A DNA stretch of 17,688 nucleotides from Halomonas sp. UBA3074 (GCF_002366715.1 NZ_DFBS01000025.1:1-17688), one strand, 5' to 3'; numbered from the stretch's first letter, positions 1 through 7,530 are shown. Numbers and translations: made by a program. Notes: generated by a model from the sequence alone, not told the origin.

Positions 1-223
1 ACCGAACACCCGCTGACGAACCAAAGTGTCGAGCTTATGACGAACCTGTTCCGGTGCGCGGGGATCATGAAGCACGGCGGCCAAGCGGCGTGTCAGGCGA
101 TGCTGTTTATCGACTTCACGAAGCAGGAGTAATCCGGCGTCCGACGTAATGTGGCCCCCCGGAGAAGTCGGCTTCAATTTGGCGGCGTGAGAGTGGCGAG
201 AAGGTCAGCTTTTCAGGTACCAT
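1..223 (-). pseudogene. IS1380-family transposase, N-terminal fragment, frameshifted, cut by window edge
   Basis: Read on the minus strand from the ATG at 223-221, the protein begins MVPEKLTFSPLSRRQIEADF and, after a one-base shift, continues with GGHITSDAGLLLLREVD and then KLDTLVRQRVFG at the window edge. The ADF-GG-ITSDAG-LLLREVD pattern is typical of the N-terminus of IS1380-family DDE transposases. The frame is broken at a run of six C (155-160 on the + strand; G6 in the coding sense): five G would keep the phase, six lead to a stop about eleven codons later. This is either a true indel that kills the copy, a slippage site, or a sequence error. The rest of the gene lies left of the window. 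Family assignment is by motif recognition only. Confidence 0.75.
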
Positions 224-300
224 TTTGGAAGCGGCTGTTGGTGCTTGATGGATTGGTTAGATTCTTGAAATCATAGCACTTTCAGCCGCTTTCTTTTATA

Positions 301-323
301 CCCTGTGAGAAATCCAGGTTAGG
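301..323. repeat. putative terminal inverted repeat of the IS1380-type element
   Basis: The stretch starting ccctgtgagaaatccagg and ending in ttagg lies about 80 bp upstream of the transposase start codon, where the 5' end of an IS1380 element is expected. Homology to the glutaredoxin-MauE pseudogene resumes a few bases beyond it, which fits an element end at about 323. The partner repeat and the target duplication are outside the window, so the boundary is inferred. Confidence 0.4.
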
Positions 324-325
324 TG

Positions 326-951
326 AACGTAAACCTGCTGACTTCGCGATAAGAGATTGACGCGTTTACAGAGCAGGAACATGTCGATACGATTTCCCAG
401 GGATATCTGGGCTATGAACGTATTGGCGGCTATGAAGAGCTTCATGAGCACCTGGGAGTTAGCGTTTCAGACCCTAATGCGACCACCTATCGCCCTGTGC
501 TGGCAATTTTTGCCACTGCGTTACTCATCGATTTTTCTGCCAGTTGGGAGGTTCAGTGCATAATATTCACTGCACGCGTGCTAGAGTATGCCGTAGCCAC
601 AGCGATCATACCCCCGGGTCTGCAAAAGCTGCAGGGCGTAGCGAGCTTTAGCGCCATGTTTCTCAACTATGACCTGCACGCCCAGCGCCAAGTCCCCTTC
701 AGTTACGTTTACCTTCACGCCTAGATACTTCCGAAGCTACTAATTGCTGGCCGATACGCTTATCTGGCTGGCTGCGCCACTGGCGCTATTCGTTGGCACC
801 GTGTGACAGGTTCTGTCTTTAAAGCGATATACCTCGATAAACGTGAGCTCAAGTGCGCCTGTGTCGGCAACAGTAATACCCATTAAGCTTTGTATCGCTC
901 ACCGAAAACCTAATGATGATGGGAATGAGGCTATGGATACCGCTTGGGTAA
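326..951 (+). pseudogene. Decayed glutaredoxin-MauE/DoxX-like membrane protein gene
   Basis: Conceptual translation in shifting frames gives the C-terminal part of a glutaredoxin (IDAFTEQEHVDT, then GYLGYERIGGYEELHEHLG at 353-450) followed by a MauE-like four-helix membrane domain: YRPVLAIFATALLIDFSAS, then GLQKLQGVASFSAMFLNYDL, LIWLAAPLALFVGTV, SVFKAIYLDKRELKCACVG and finally FVSLTENLMMMGM up to a stop at 949-951. Proteins of this fusion type are redox-active membrane proteins often found near metal-resistance genes. The longest intact piece (353-726) ends in a stop at 724-726, and further frame changes are needed around 350, 727-770, 800 and 880. No start codon or CxxC half of the glutaredoxin remains; the coding match begins directly after the IS1380 end, so the insertion probably removed or displaced the 5' part. 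What is seen is the decay; that it was once part of the adjacent metal operon is inference. Confidence 0.7.
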
Positions 952-1122
952 TTATCGCCTACTTTTTGCGAGGCGCTTGATCAGGATCATATTTCCCTCC
1001 GATGCTGTTCAGGTTGCGTTCAGACAAATCATCCATGCTGTTATTGGGGTTATTTATTTGATTTTTCCCAAACCAACGGCCTTAACTGCTGTTGGCTCTT
1101 TGGGCGAGTTACTGAGGTGATT

Positions 1123-1329
1123 ATGAGTAACAGTACAAGTAGTCGTTTGCTGATGTTGTGGGTGCCACTTGCTGGGTTTGTCATTTGGGCGGGATACCTG
1201 ATTGGAACCGAGCACCGTCTCCACCTATTTCAGTTCTTACCTTTCCTCTTTTTGGCAGCATGCCCACTGATGCATATTTTCATGCATAAACACCACGGCG
1301 GTCATAAGGACAAAATAGACAAGGACTGA
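1123..1329 (+). CDS. DUF2933 family small membrane protein
   Basis: The product has 68 residues: a short polar N-terminus, a hydrophobic helix (LLMLWVPLAGFVIWAGYLI), a second hydrophobic stretch (FLPFLFLAACPLMHIFMH) and a basic, histidine-rich tail with HKHHGGHKDK. The CPLMH-x-FMH plus HGGH signature is that of DUF2933, a family of unknown function common in heavy-metal and copper gene clusters. I choose the ATG at 1123 because GAGG at 1114-1117 sits five bases upstream; a GTG at 1117 in the same frame overlaps that ribosome site. The Cys, Met and His residues near the second helix could bind a soft metal, which is inference. It is followed after 40 bp by the next gene on the same strand. Confidence 0.75.
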   Translation: MSNSTSSRLLMLWVPLAGFVIWAGYLIGTEHRLHLFQFLPFLFLAACPLMHIFMHKHHGGHKDKIDKD

Positions 1330-1369
1330 ACCACTCTATATATACATGTACGCGCCTGGGAGAAAGACC

Positions 1370-1714
1370 ATGAAAACGACACAACAAGAGCACCGCTTGG
1401 GTGTTTCCAAAAACACACTGGTGACTCGGAATTTAAAAATCAAGCCTAGTAAATCCAAACGCATTGAAGAAGCGCTGTCAGATATCGACCGACTCTATGG
1501 AATGGATAAGGTGGTCTACAACGAGAAAAACCGAAATATCAGCCTTGCTTACGATGCGCTGAGGCTCTGCATCGATGACGTTGAAAAAATTCTCAAGCTC
1601 CATGACATACAGGTCAGCGCTGATCGGTGGAACCGCTTTAAGAAGGAGTATTACCGTTTCGTCGATCAGAACGTTAAAGACAACGCTAAACAGGAACCTT
1701 GGAGCTGTCATTAA
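1370..1714 (+). CDS. Small HMA-like (ferredoxin-fold) protein lacking CxxC, Cys-His C-terminus
   Basis: This protein of 114 residues has an alternating pattern (TRNLKIKPS, helix KSKRIEEALSDIDRLYG, MDKVVYNEKNRNISLAYDA, helix LCIDDVEKILKLHDI) that looks like the beta-alpha-beta-beta-alpha-beta order of heavy-metal-associated domains, but the metal-binding CxxC loop is absent. The C-terminal part RFKKEYYRFVDQNVKDNA leads to PWSCH, ending in Cys113-His114, a possible metal ligand pair. I recall similar proteins, sometimes labelled cation transporter, next to copper ATPase and APC permease genes; the function is unknown. The ATG at 1370 is chosen because GGGAGAAAG precedes it at 1358-1366; the upstream ATG at 1346 has no ribosome site. 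A 220-bp gap separates it from the permease gene. Confidence 0.7.
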   Translation: MKTTQQEHRLGVSKNTLVTRNLKIKPSKSKRIEEALSDIDRLYGMDKVVYNEKNRNISLAYDALRLCIDDVEKILKLHDIQVSADRWNRFKKEYYRFVDQNVKDNAKQEPWSCH

Positions 1715-1816
1715 TAGTCATAACGGCTACATGACACAACCAGGAGCAAGACTAGCTAGTTTAGGGTAAGAGCTGCTTGCCTGTGGCCTCGCAAAATCAG
1801 ACCTTCCGTTAGTCAT

Positions 1817-1845
1817 TTGCCATGTGGCTGCACATAGGTTCTATT
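1817..1845 (+). promoter_or_regulatory. Candidate promoter with internal dyad upstream of the APC permease gene
   Basis: TTGCCA (1817-1822) is followed after 17 bases by TCTATT (1840-1845), or after 19 bases by TATTTT, resembling sigma-70 elements. Inside the spacer lies a perfect dyad ATGTG-N4-CACAT (1822-1835). A dyad in a 19-bp spacer recalls the layout of MerR-family metal-responsive promoters, but the sequence is not the known CueR/MerR operator, and no regulator gene is in the window. Location 90-120 bp upstream of the permease start is suitable. Pattern-based and unproven. Confidence 0.35.
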
Positions 1846-1934
1846 TTTAATTTATATAGCATCAAAAAACACCGCACAGGAGTCCTCGGCAGTTATTGCT
1901 GCTGTGGTTGCCGTTAATACAAGGAGTCGCTTTC

Positions 1935-3272
1935 ATGGTTGGGCAGGATAGAACGCCACAATATAAAGAAAACAGTCTTTCGTTGGTCGGTGCCGTTGCA
2001 TTAGGCACCGGCGTGATGATTGGGGCCGGTATTTTTGCGCTAACCGGCCAAATGGCCGAAATGACTGGTCGGCTATTTCCTCTAGCCTTTCTGGCCGCTG
2101 CCGTCATTGTCTCTTTCAGCGCTTATTCTTACGTTAAAATGTCCAATACCTTCCCATCAGCAGGTGGGATTGGCATGTATTTACAGAAAGCGTATGGCCC
2201 GACGCTTCCCACCGCCTTTCATGCCCTCCTGATGTATTTTTCCATGGTGATCGCACAGAGTTTTTTGGCGAGAACGTTTGGTTCCTACACGCTTGAGTTG
2301 TTTGACCTGGGGGATCGTTCACTATTTGTGCCCCTACTCGGGGTTGGTTTACTGCTAATAGCCTTTTTGATCAATTTATCCGCCAACCGCTTGATCGAGA
2401 CCGTCGCCTCGGTGCTCGGATTTATCAAAATAGGTGGCATTATAGTGTTTGGTATTGTCGGCGTGTTTATTGCCGACTCCATCGAAATGGGTGCTGGCAA
2501 CGATGCACCTACGCCTACGATAACGGGCTTTTTAGGTGCTACGGCGCTCGGCATACTGGCATTTAAAGGCTTCACGACGATTACCAATAGTGGTTCGGAG
2601 CTTAAAGATCCTAAGCGGAATCTTGGCAAAGCTATCACGATCTCGATTGCGCTATGCGTGGTGATCTATGCCCTTGTCGGTTTTGCCGTTGCCAGCAACC
2701 TATCTTTGCCTGAAATTATCGAAACCCAAGACTACTCCCTGGCCGCCGCTGCCCGTCCCGCACTGGGTGAAGCGGCAGTTGCGTTTACCGTCATTCTCGC
2801 CATGTTGGCAACGGCGGGCGGTATCATCGCCAGCGTCTTTGCCGTTTCACGCATGCTCGCCATGCTGACAGAAATGAAGCTGGTTCCTCACCGCCATTTC
2901 CACATGCCCGGCAGTGTACAAAAGCATACACTGGTGTACACCATCGTATTTGGCTTAGTGCTCACCGCTTTTTTTGACCTGAGCCGCATCGCAGCATTAG
3001 GCATCATTTTCTACCTGATCATGGATATGGCCATCCACTGGGGTGTGCTTCGTCATCTCAAGGACAGAGTGGGGGCTAATCCTGTTATTCCTAGCATTGC
3101 CATACTACTAGATGCTGTCGTGTTAATCGGCTTTTTATGGGTAAAAGCCATCTCGGACCCCATGGTGCTCATCGTTGCTGGCGTAGTAATGGCTACTCTT
3201 TTACTCGGCGAATGGATTTTCCTATCCAAACGCGACGCTTCAAACGATAGCGAGCACTCTCACACTCATTAA
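1935..3272 (+). CDS. APC-superfamily amino-acid/polyamine-type permease with His-rich tail
   Basis: The product is a polytopic inner-membrane protein of 445 residues, about 12 hydrophobic helices, the usual size for the APC superfamily. The first helix has the unwound substrate-site motif GVMIGAGIFALTG (residues about 23-35), and later segments such as GILAFKGFTTITNSGSELKDP and FAVSRMLAMLTE match the conserved APC loops. Known family members move amino acids, polyamines or organocations coupled to ions; the substrate here cannot be read from the sequence. The C-terminus ends SEHSHTH, a possible metal-binding tail. AAGGAG at 1921-1926 eight bases before the ATG at 1935 fixes the start; an upstream TTG-type extension to 1896 has no ribosome site. 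Only 27 bp separate it from the helical-bundle gene, so it probably shares a transcript with the Cu+/Ag+ ATPase. A link to metal physiology (export or uptake of a metal-amino-acid complex, or thiol supply) is inference from the neighbourhood. Confidence 0.85.
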   Translation: MVGQDRTPQYKENSLSLVGAVALGTGVMIGAGIFALTGQMAEMTGRLFPLAFLAAAVIVSFSAYSYVKMSNTFPSAGGIGMYLQKAYGPTLPTAFHALLMYFSMVIAQSFLARTFGSYTLELFDLGDRSLFVPLLGVGLLLIAFLINLSANRLIETVASVLGFIKIGGIIVFGIVGVFIADSIEMGAGNDAPTPTITGFLGATALGILAFKGFTTITNSGSELKDPKRNLGKAITISIALCVVIYALVGFAVASNLSLPEIIETQDYSLAAAARPALGEAAVAFTVILAMLATAGGIIASVFAVSRMLAMLTEMKLVPHRHFHMPGSVQKHTLVYTIVFGLVLTAFFDLSRIAALGIIFYLIMDMAIHWGVLRHLKDRVGANPVIPSIAILLDAVVLIGFLWVKAISDPMVLIVAGVVMATLLLGEWIFLSKRDASNDSEHSHTH

Positions 3273-3299
3273 CGTTAATAGCGTTATAGGAGGTACCAA

Positions 3300-3758
3300 A
3301 TGGACGTTAGAACCTTTGGTGAATTGATCGATTGGACCCGTCAGTTACACGAGCATCTTGCAGCTTGCCTTGCTCATTGCGCCGATATACACGAAGAAGA
3401 GCGCGCTCGCATGTTGCTCAATTACTTAGCTGCACAGGAAGCGGAAATGCAGCGCGTTGTGGCGCGCTTTGAACAGACTGCTGACGCGAAAGCATTAAAA
3501 ACCTACGTTTATGACTATTTGGAGCATAAACCTATCCGTACGCATCGTACCTGCGATGCGCCCTATTCCACGCTAAGTGTTGACGACATTTGCCGAGAGG
3601 TTTTTGATTTCCATGAACAAACGATAAACCTTTATCGAACCCTCGTTGGCAAAGCGGAAATTCCTGAGGCTAAAGAGCTCTTAGATTCCCTTTTAGCACT
3701 TGAAGAGCACGAAGCCATGCGCCTTGTTCGCCAAACGGGGAGAATGAACGATGTCTGA
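3300..3758 (+). CDS. His/Cys-rich helical-bundle protein, ferritin-like candidate
   Basis: This gene encodes 152 residues, soluble, no signal peptide, predicted almost wholly alpha-helical. The first helix carries a dense set of possible metal ligands (HEHLAACLAHCADIHEEE: H17, H19, C23, H26, C27, H31), the second an AAQEAEM stretch, the third FDFHEQTINLYRTL, and the last LLALEEHEAMRLV. The spaced Glu/His residues on amphipathic helices recall ferritin-like or rubrerythrin-like four-helix bundles, but I do not see a canonical ExxH set that would settle it. A strong ribosome site TAGGAGGT (3287-3294) lies six bases before the ATG. Its stop overlaps the ATPase start by 8 nt (ATGTCTGA), so the two are translationally coupled; it may be a metal buffer or a chaperone delivering metal to the ATPase, which is inference. 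Confidence 0.7.
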   Translation: MDVRTFGELIDWTRQLHEHLAACLAHCADIHEEERARMLLNYLAAQEAEMQRVVARFEQTADAKALKTYVYDYLEHKPIRTHRTCDAPYSTLSVDDICREVFDFHEQTINLYRTLVGKAEIPEAKELLDSLLALEEHEAMRLVRQTGRMNDV

Positions 3759-6063
3759 AGACCATAACGAGACAAAGGTGAAAGACCCTGTTTGTGGCAT
3801 GGACGTTGATCCCCATACCTCCCGCCACCGTGCCGATCACGCGGGTAAGACTTGGTACTTCTGCTCAGAAAAGTGTCAGGAAAAGTTTATTGCCAAGCCT
3901 GATGCGTATCTTGAGCCAAGCAAACAGTCACAAGCGTCAGTACCCTCGGGGTCTATTTATACTTGCCCGATGCACCCAGAAGTTCGACGAGAAGGCCCAG
4001 GCGACTGTCCAATCTGTGGCATGGCGCTGGAACCTGAGACCGTCTCTGCTGACACCGGCCCTTCGGACGAACTCAAGGACATGACCAGGCGTTTCTGGAT
4101 CGGCCTAGTACTGACCCTCCCCGTGTTTGCCCTAGAAATGGGTGGCCACGTGTTTGGCCTTATGCATTTTATTTCCCAGCAAACCTCTAACTGGATTCAA
4201 CTGCTGCTGGCAACGCCGGTAGTCGTCTGGGCAGGTTGGCCATTCTTTGTACGCGGATGGCGTTCGCTAGTGCATCGCAGCCTTAATATGTTCACGCTAA
4301 TCGCGATCGGTACCGGCACCGCGTTGCTCTACAGTTTGCTGGCCACCCTCACACCGGGCATCTTTCCCGACGCCTTCCGTCAAGCCGATGGTTCGGTGGC
4401 CGTTTATTTCGAAGCAGCGGCAGTGATTGTCGTTTTAGTTTTACTGGGACAAGTATTAGAGCTACGCGCTCGTGAAAAAACCTCTGGCGCTATTCGTGCT
4501 CTGCTCGACTTGGCGCCTGCTACCGCTCGACGCCTTGATGATCAGGGCAATGAGGAAGATATCTCTCTTGACCAGGTTCAGGTAGGGGATCGTCTCCGGG
4601 TGCGCCCCGGCGATAAGGTGCCATTAGATGGCGAAGTGATGGAAGGTCGCTCCAACGTTGACGAATCCATGGTTACCGGTGAACCACTAGCGGTGAAAAA
4701 GGAAGTCGGCGATGGCGTCATTGGCGGCAGCATCAATGGTCAAGGATCCTTTGTCATGCGCGCTGACAAGGTGGGCCAGGACACGATGCTGTCGCAGATT
4801 GTGCAAATGGTCGCCAGCGCCCAGCGCAGCCGCGCACCCATTCAAGGGCTTGCCGACAAAGTCGCCAGCATCTTTGTACCCGTCGTTATTCTCATTGCTG
4901 TTGTGGCTTTCATCGCCTGGTCATTGTGGGGCCCTACCCCGCCGATGGCGTTTGGCCTTATTGCGGCGGTTAGTGTTCTGATCATTGCCTGCCCGTGCGC
5001 GCTAGGTCTTGCTACCCCCATGTCAATTATGGTCGGTGTAGGGCGCGGTGCCCAGTTAGGCGTGTTGATTCGCGATGCCGAAGCTCTTGAACGTCTAGAG
5101 AAGGTCGACACCGTCGTCGTCGACAAAACCGGCACGCTTACCGAAGGCAAACCACGAGTGACCGAGTTGATTCTCACTGAAGGCATTGCTGAATCGGAGC
5201 TTTTGCGCTTGGCAGCTAGTCTTGAGCGAGGCAGCGAGCACCCCTTGGCCCATGCAATAGTCGAAAAGGCTAAAGAGGCAGAGGTAAAATTAACAGAAGC
5301 GTTGGACTTCGAGGCTCCCAATGGCATGGGCGTTATAGGCCAGATAGATGGCAAGCGTATTGCCCTGGGCAACCGGCTATTGATGGAAAGCGAGGGCGTT
5401 AACACCCAGTCTCAAGACACACATGCCGATCAATTGCGCAGCGACGGTGCTACTGTCATCTTTGCGAGCATCGACGGGAATTTAGCTGGGCTGCTCGCCA
5501 TTGCCGATCCGGTCAAGGAAACCACCGAAGAAGCCATTCGTTCACTCCAGGCTGACGGCATTCGAGTGGTGATGCTGACAGGCGATAATCGCACCTCCGC
5601 CAACGCTGTGGCACGTCGGCTAGGCATTGATGAGGTCGAAGCTGAAGTGCTTCCAGAGGATAAAGGCCGAGTGATTCAGCGTCTCCGTGATGAAGGGCGC
5701 ATTGTTGTCATGGCCGGCGACGGCGTGAACGATGCACCTGCGCTGGCTACAGCGGATGTCGGCATTGCCATGGGAACCGGCACCGATGTGGCGATAGAAA
5801 GCGCTGGGGTTACTCTACTGCGAGGAGATCTTACCGGTATTGCCACGGCGCATAAGCTCTCAAAAGCCACCATGCGTAATATTCGCCAAAATCTCTTTTT
5901 TGCCTTTGCTTACAACGCGGCAGGCATCCCCATTGCCGCAGGGATTTTGTACCCCTTCACAGGTATGCTGTTATCACCGATTATCGCGGCGGCGGCGATG
6001 TCACTCTCTTCAGTGAGCGTGATTGGCAATGCTTTACGACTTAGGATGATTGCTATTAAGTAA
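3751..6063 (+). CDS. copA: P1B-type Cu+/Ag+-translocating ATPase with YHS and HMBD domains
   Basis: This 770-residue inner-membrane pump uses ATP to export monovalent soft-metal ions from the cytoplasm. Domains in order: a YHS domain (residues about 10-55, DPVCGMDV and WYFCSEKCQEKF); a heavy-metal-binding domain with CPMHPEVRREGPGDCPICGM (about 72-91); membrane helices from about 115; actuator loop with TGE at 309-311; the transport motif CPC at 414-416; the phosphorylated Asp458 in DKTGT; His497-Pro498 of the nucleotide domain; GDGVNDAP at 656-663; and the last helices with Asn722 after Tyr721 and MSLSS at 750-754. CPC plus YN and MxxSS are the ligand signature of the P1B-1 (Cu+/Ag+) subgroup. 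No CxxC HMA domain is present; the N-terminus resembles SilP-type silver ATPases more than classical CopA, so the symbol is a class label. Motifs are all intact and the C-terminus is complete. The start overlaps the upstream stop. Confidence 0.92.
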   Translation: MSEDHNETKVKDPVCGMDVDPHTSRHRADHAGKTWYFCSEKCQEKFIAKPDAYLEPSKQSQASVPSGSIYTCPMHPEVRREGPGDCPICGMALEPETVSADTGPSDELKDMTRRFWIGLVLTLPVFALEMGGHVFGLMHFISQQTSNWIQLLLATPVVVWAGWPFFVRGWRSLVHRSLNMFTLIAIGTGTALLYSLLATLTPGIFPDAFRQADGSVAVYFEAAAVIVVLVLLGQVLELRAREKTSGAIRALLDLAPATARRLDDQGNEEDISLDQVQVGDRLRVRPGDKVPLDGEVMEGRSNVDESMVTGEPLAVKKEVGDGVIGGSINGQGSFVMRADKVGQDTMLSQIVQMVASAQRSRAPIQGLADKVASIFVPVVILIAVVAFIAWSLWGPTPPMAFGLIAAVSVLIIACPCALGLATPMSIMVGVGRGAQLGVLIRDAEALERLEKVDTVVVDKTGTLTEGKPRVTELILTEGIAESELLRLAASLERGSEHPLAHAIVEKAKEAEVKLTEALDFEAPNGMGVIGQIDGKRIALGNRLLMESEGVNTQSQDTHADQLRSDGATVIFASIDGNLAGLLAIADPVKETTEEAIRSLQADGIRVVMLTGDNRTSANAVARRLGIDEVEAEVLPEDKGRVIQRLRDEGRIVVMAGDGVNDAPALATADVGIAMGTGTDVAIESAGVTLLRGDLTGIATAHKLSKATMRNIRQNLFFAFAYNAAGIPIAAGILYPFTGMLLSPIIAAAAMSLSSVSVIGNALRLRMIAIK

Positions 6064-6891
6064 CAATATCGGCGCTCATGCCTAGCCTATGGAATCAATC
6101 TTGAATTTCGGCCTGTTAAGCAGCCTCGTTACGGTGGCCACATCGAGCGGTTGCTGGGCTCTCTTCTCAAAGAGATCCATAACCTGCCTGGGACGACCTT
6201 TTCCTCCATTAAAGAGAAAGAGGGGTACGATCCAGAGAAGCACGCGGCCATGACGAAAAGCGAGTTTGAAGAGTGGCTGGTGACGTTGATTTGTAAGGTT
6301 TACCACCAGCGTCTTCATTCTGGGATTGGTATGTCACCGATGCGGAAATGGGAAGTCGGTGTGTTTGGCAATGCCGATGTGCAGGGAGTGGGCTTAGCGC
6401 CACGGCCTGCTGATAGACTTTCTGTACTGCTCGATTTTTTGCCCAGCTTTCAGCGCACGATCCAGACTTTTGGTGTGACCATCGATGGCATGAACTATTA
6501 CGATGAGGCGCTCAGGCCATGGATCAATGCCAAAGATCCAGACACGCCGAACAAGAAACGCACCTTTGTGTTTCGGCGTGACCCTCGTGACATTAGCGTC
6601 ATTTGGTTCAAAGACCCGGAGCTCGGGCAGTATTTTCGTGTGCCCTTTGCCAATCTCGCTCTCCCCTCAATGAGTGTTTGGGAGCATGCCCAGGCCAAAG
6701 CACGCCTTCGCCAGGAAGGCAGGAGTTCGGTCAATGAGTCTGAAATTCTACGCGCTATTAGTGAACTGCGAACCCATGTGGAGGAGTCGCAAGCACGTAC
6801 CAAGCGAAGTCGCCGTCAGGCACAACGACGTAAAGAGCATGAGAAAAAGAGTCGCCCTGCCCGATACGCTATTCCAGCGTTGTACAAGTAA
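6064..6891 (+). pseudogene. TnsB/TniA (Mu-type) transposase, C-terminal remnant
   Basis: Reading in the same frame as the ATPase, the codons right after its stop give SCLAYGINLEFRPVKQPRYG, then GHIERLLGSLLKEIHNLPGT and further YHQRLHSGIGMSPMRKW. This is the end of a DDE integrase core (the Glu of GHIER is probably the third catalytic residue) followed by a Mu-transposase C-terminal barrel and a basic tail (TKRSRRQAQRRKEHEKKSR). The two catalytic Asp and the N-terminal DNA-binding domains, several hundred residues, are missing, so the gene is a 5'-truncated remnant; the first ATG, at 6151, is internal to the catalytic core. No tniB/tnsC-type ATPase gene follows. The junction with the ATPase falls at or within a few bases of its stop codon, marking an old recombination or transposon boundary. 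Confidence 0.8.
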
Positions 6892-6900
6892 ACATGCAGT

Positions 6901-6930
6901 CCTATGCTTCTTTTGGGGTTACTACATAGG
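6901..6930. repeat. Inverted repeat CCTATG / CATAGG upstream of the outer-membrane protein gene
   Basis: CCTATG at 6901-6906 and CATAGG at 6925-6930 are perfect 6-bp arms with an 18-bp spacer, ending 13 bases before the ATG at 6944 and directly before the AGGGGCAGG ribosome site. It could be an operator or a weak mRNA hairpin near the ribosome site; a chance match is also possible. Confidence 0.25.
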
Positions 6931-6943
6931 GCAGGGGCAGGCC

Positions 6944-7480
6944 ATGAACAAAAAGAAAATTATGGGCGCACTTTTATTGACGCTGGGTATGACAGGCGAT
7001 GCCCTCGCAGAGAGTGGCTTCTATGGTGGGGCGAGCATCGGTCAGTCAACCATCGATGCCTGTGGCGGTGTCACCAATTGCGACGACACAGATACCAGCT
7101 GGAAAATCTTCGGCGGCTGGGAGTTGAATTCGAACATCGCCTTCGAGGCTGCCTGGGTAGATTTTGGTGAGGTCAGTGGGTCTGTAGACGGTTCGGCAGT
7201 TAGCGCCGAAGCGGACGGCTGGACGGTTGCTGCGAAAGGCATTTTGCCGCTCAACGAGCAGTTCGGCGTATTCGGCAAATTTGGCGTGATCATGTGGGAT
7301 ATTAAAGGGGGCGGTGCTGCTGCCGGTATTAACGACGATGGTACCGACCTGATGTATGGCCTTGGCGCTCACTACATGTTCACTGACCAGCTCGGCATTG
7401 TGAGCGAGTGGGAGTGGTATGATATTGACAATGATAATGACATTGATCTGTTTTCCATCGGGGCAATGTACAAGTTCTAG
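6944..7480 (+). CDS. Outer-membrane beta-barrel protein (OmpA N-terminal/OmpX-like)
   Basis: The gene encodes 178 residues. A clear signal peptide MNKKKIMGALLLTLG...GDALA is followed by a likely cleavage before ESGFYGG. The mature part consists of short alternating strands separated by turns (FYGGASIGQS, WKIFGGWELNSNIAFEAAWVDFG, GWTVAAKGILPL, FGVFGKFGVIMWD, GLGAHYMFTDQLGIVSEWEWYD) and ends in the aromatic YKF, the usual C-terminal signal for beta-barrel assembly. This fits an eight-strand barrel of the OmpA-like transmembrane class. It has an acidic, Asp-rich last loop (IDNDNDIDL), usual for halophiles and possibly cation-binding, and two Cys (in ACGGVTNC). The ATG at 6944 is chosen because it begins the signal peptide and follows AGGGGCAGG; the frame is open further upstream into the transposase remnant, without coding sense. 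Confidence 0.8.
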   Translation: MNKKKIMGALLLTLGMTGDALAESGFYGGASIGQSTIDACGGVTNCDDTDTSWKIFGGWELNSNIAFEAAWVDFGEVSGSVDGSAVSAEADGWTVAAKGILPLNEQFGVFGKFGVIMWDIKGGGAAAGINDDGTDLMYGLGAHYMFTDQLGIVSEWEWYDIDNDNDIDLFSIGAMYKF

Positions 7481-7502
7481 GCTGCTCGATCACGTACCCA
7501 GC

Positions 7503-7530
7503 AAGAGGGGGAGTTACCTCCCCCTTCTTT
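7503..7530 (+). terminator. Rho-independent terminator after the beta-barrel gene
   Basis: GGGGGAG (7507-7513), loop TTAC, CTCCCCC (7518-7524), followed by TTCTTT, 26 bases after the stop codon. Flanking A and T bases extend the stem. It lies between two converging genes and may serve mainly the + strand, since no U-run follows on the other side. Confidence 0.8.

Noticed and set aside
979..990. Palindrome TGATC-AG-GATCA upstream of the DUF2933 gene
   Set aside because: Short, and no promoter elements around it could be recognised, so it was not listed as an operator.
1801..1807. ACCTTCC, half of a CueR/MerR-type operator
   Set aside because: The second half (GGAAGGT) is absent at the required distance.
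6674..6943. N-terminal extension of the beta-barrel protein frame into the transposase remnant
   Set aside because: The signal peptide and ribosome site clearly mark the start at 6944; the extension is the remnant read in a wrong frame.
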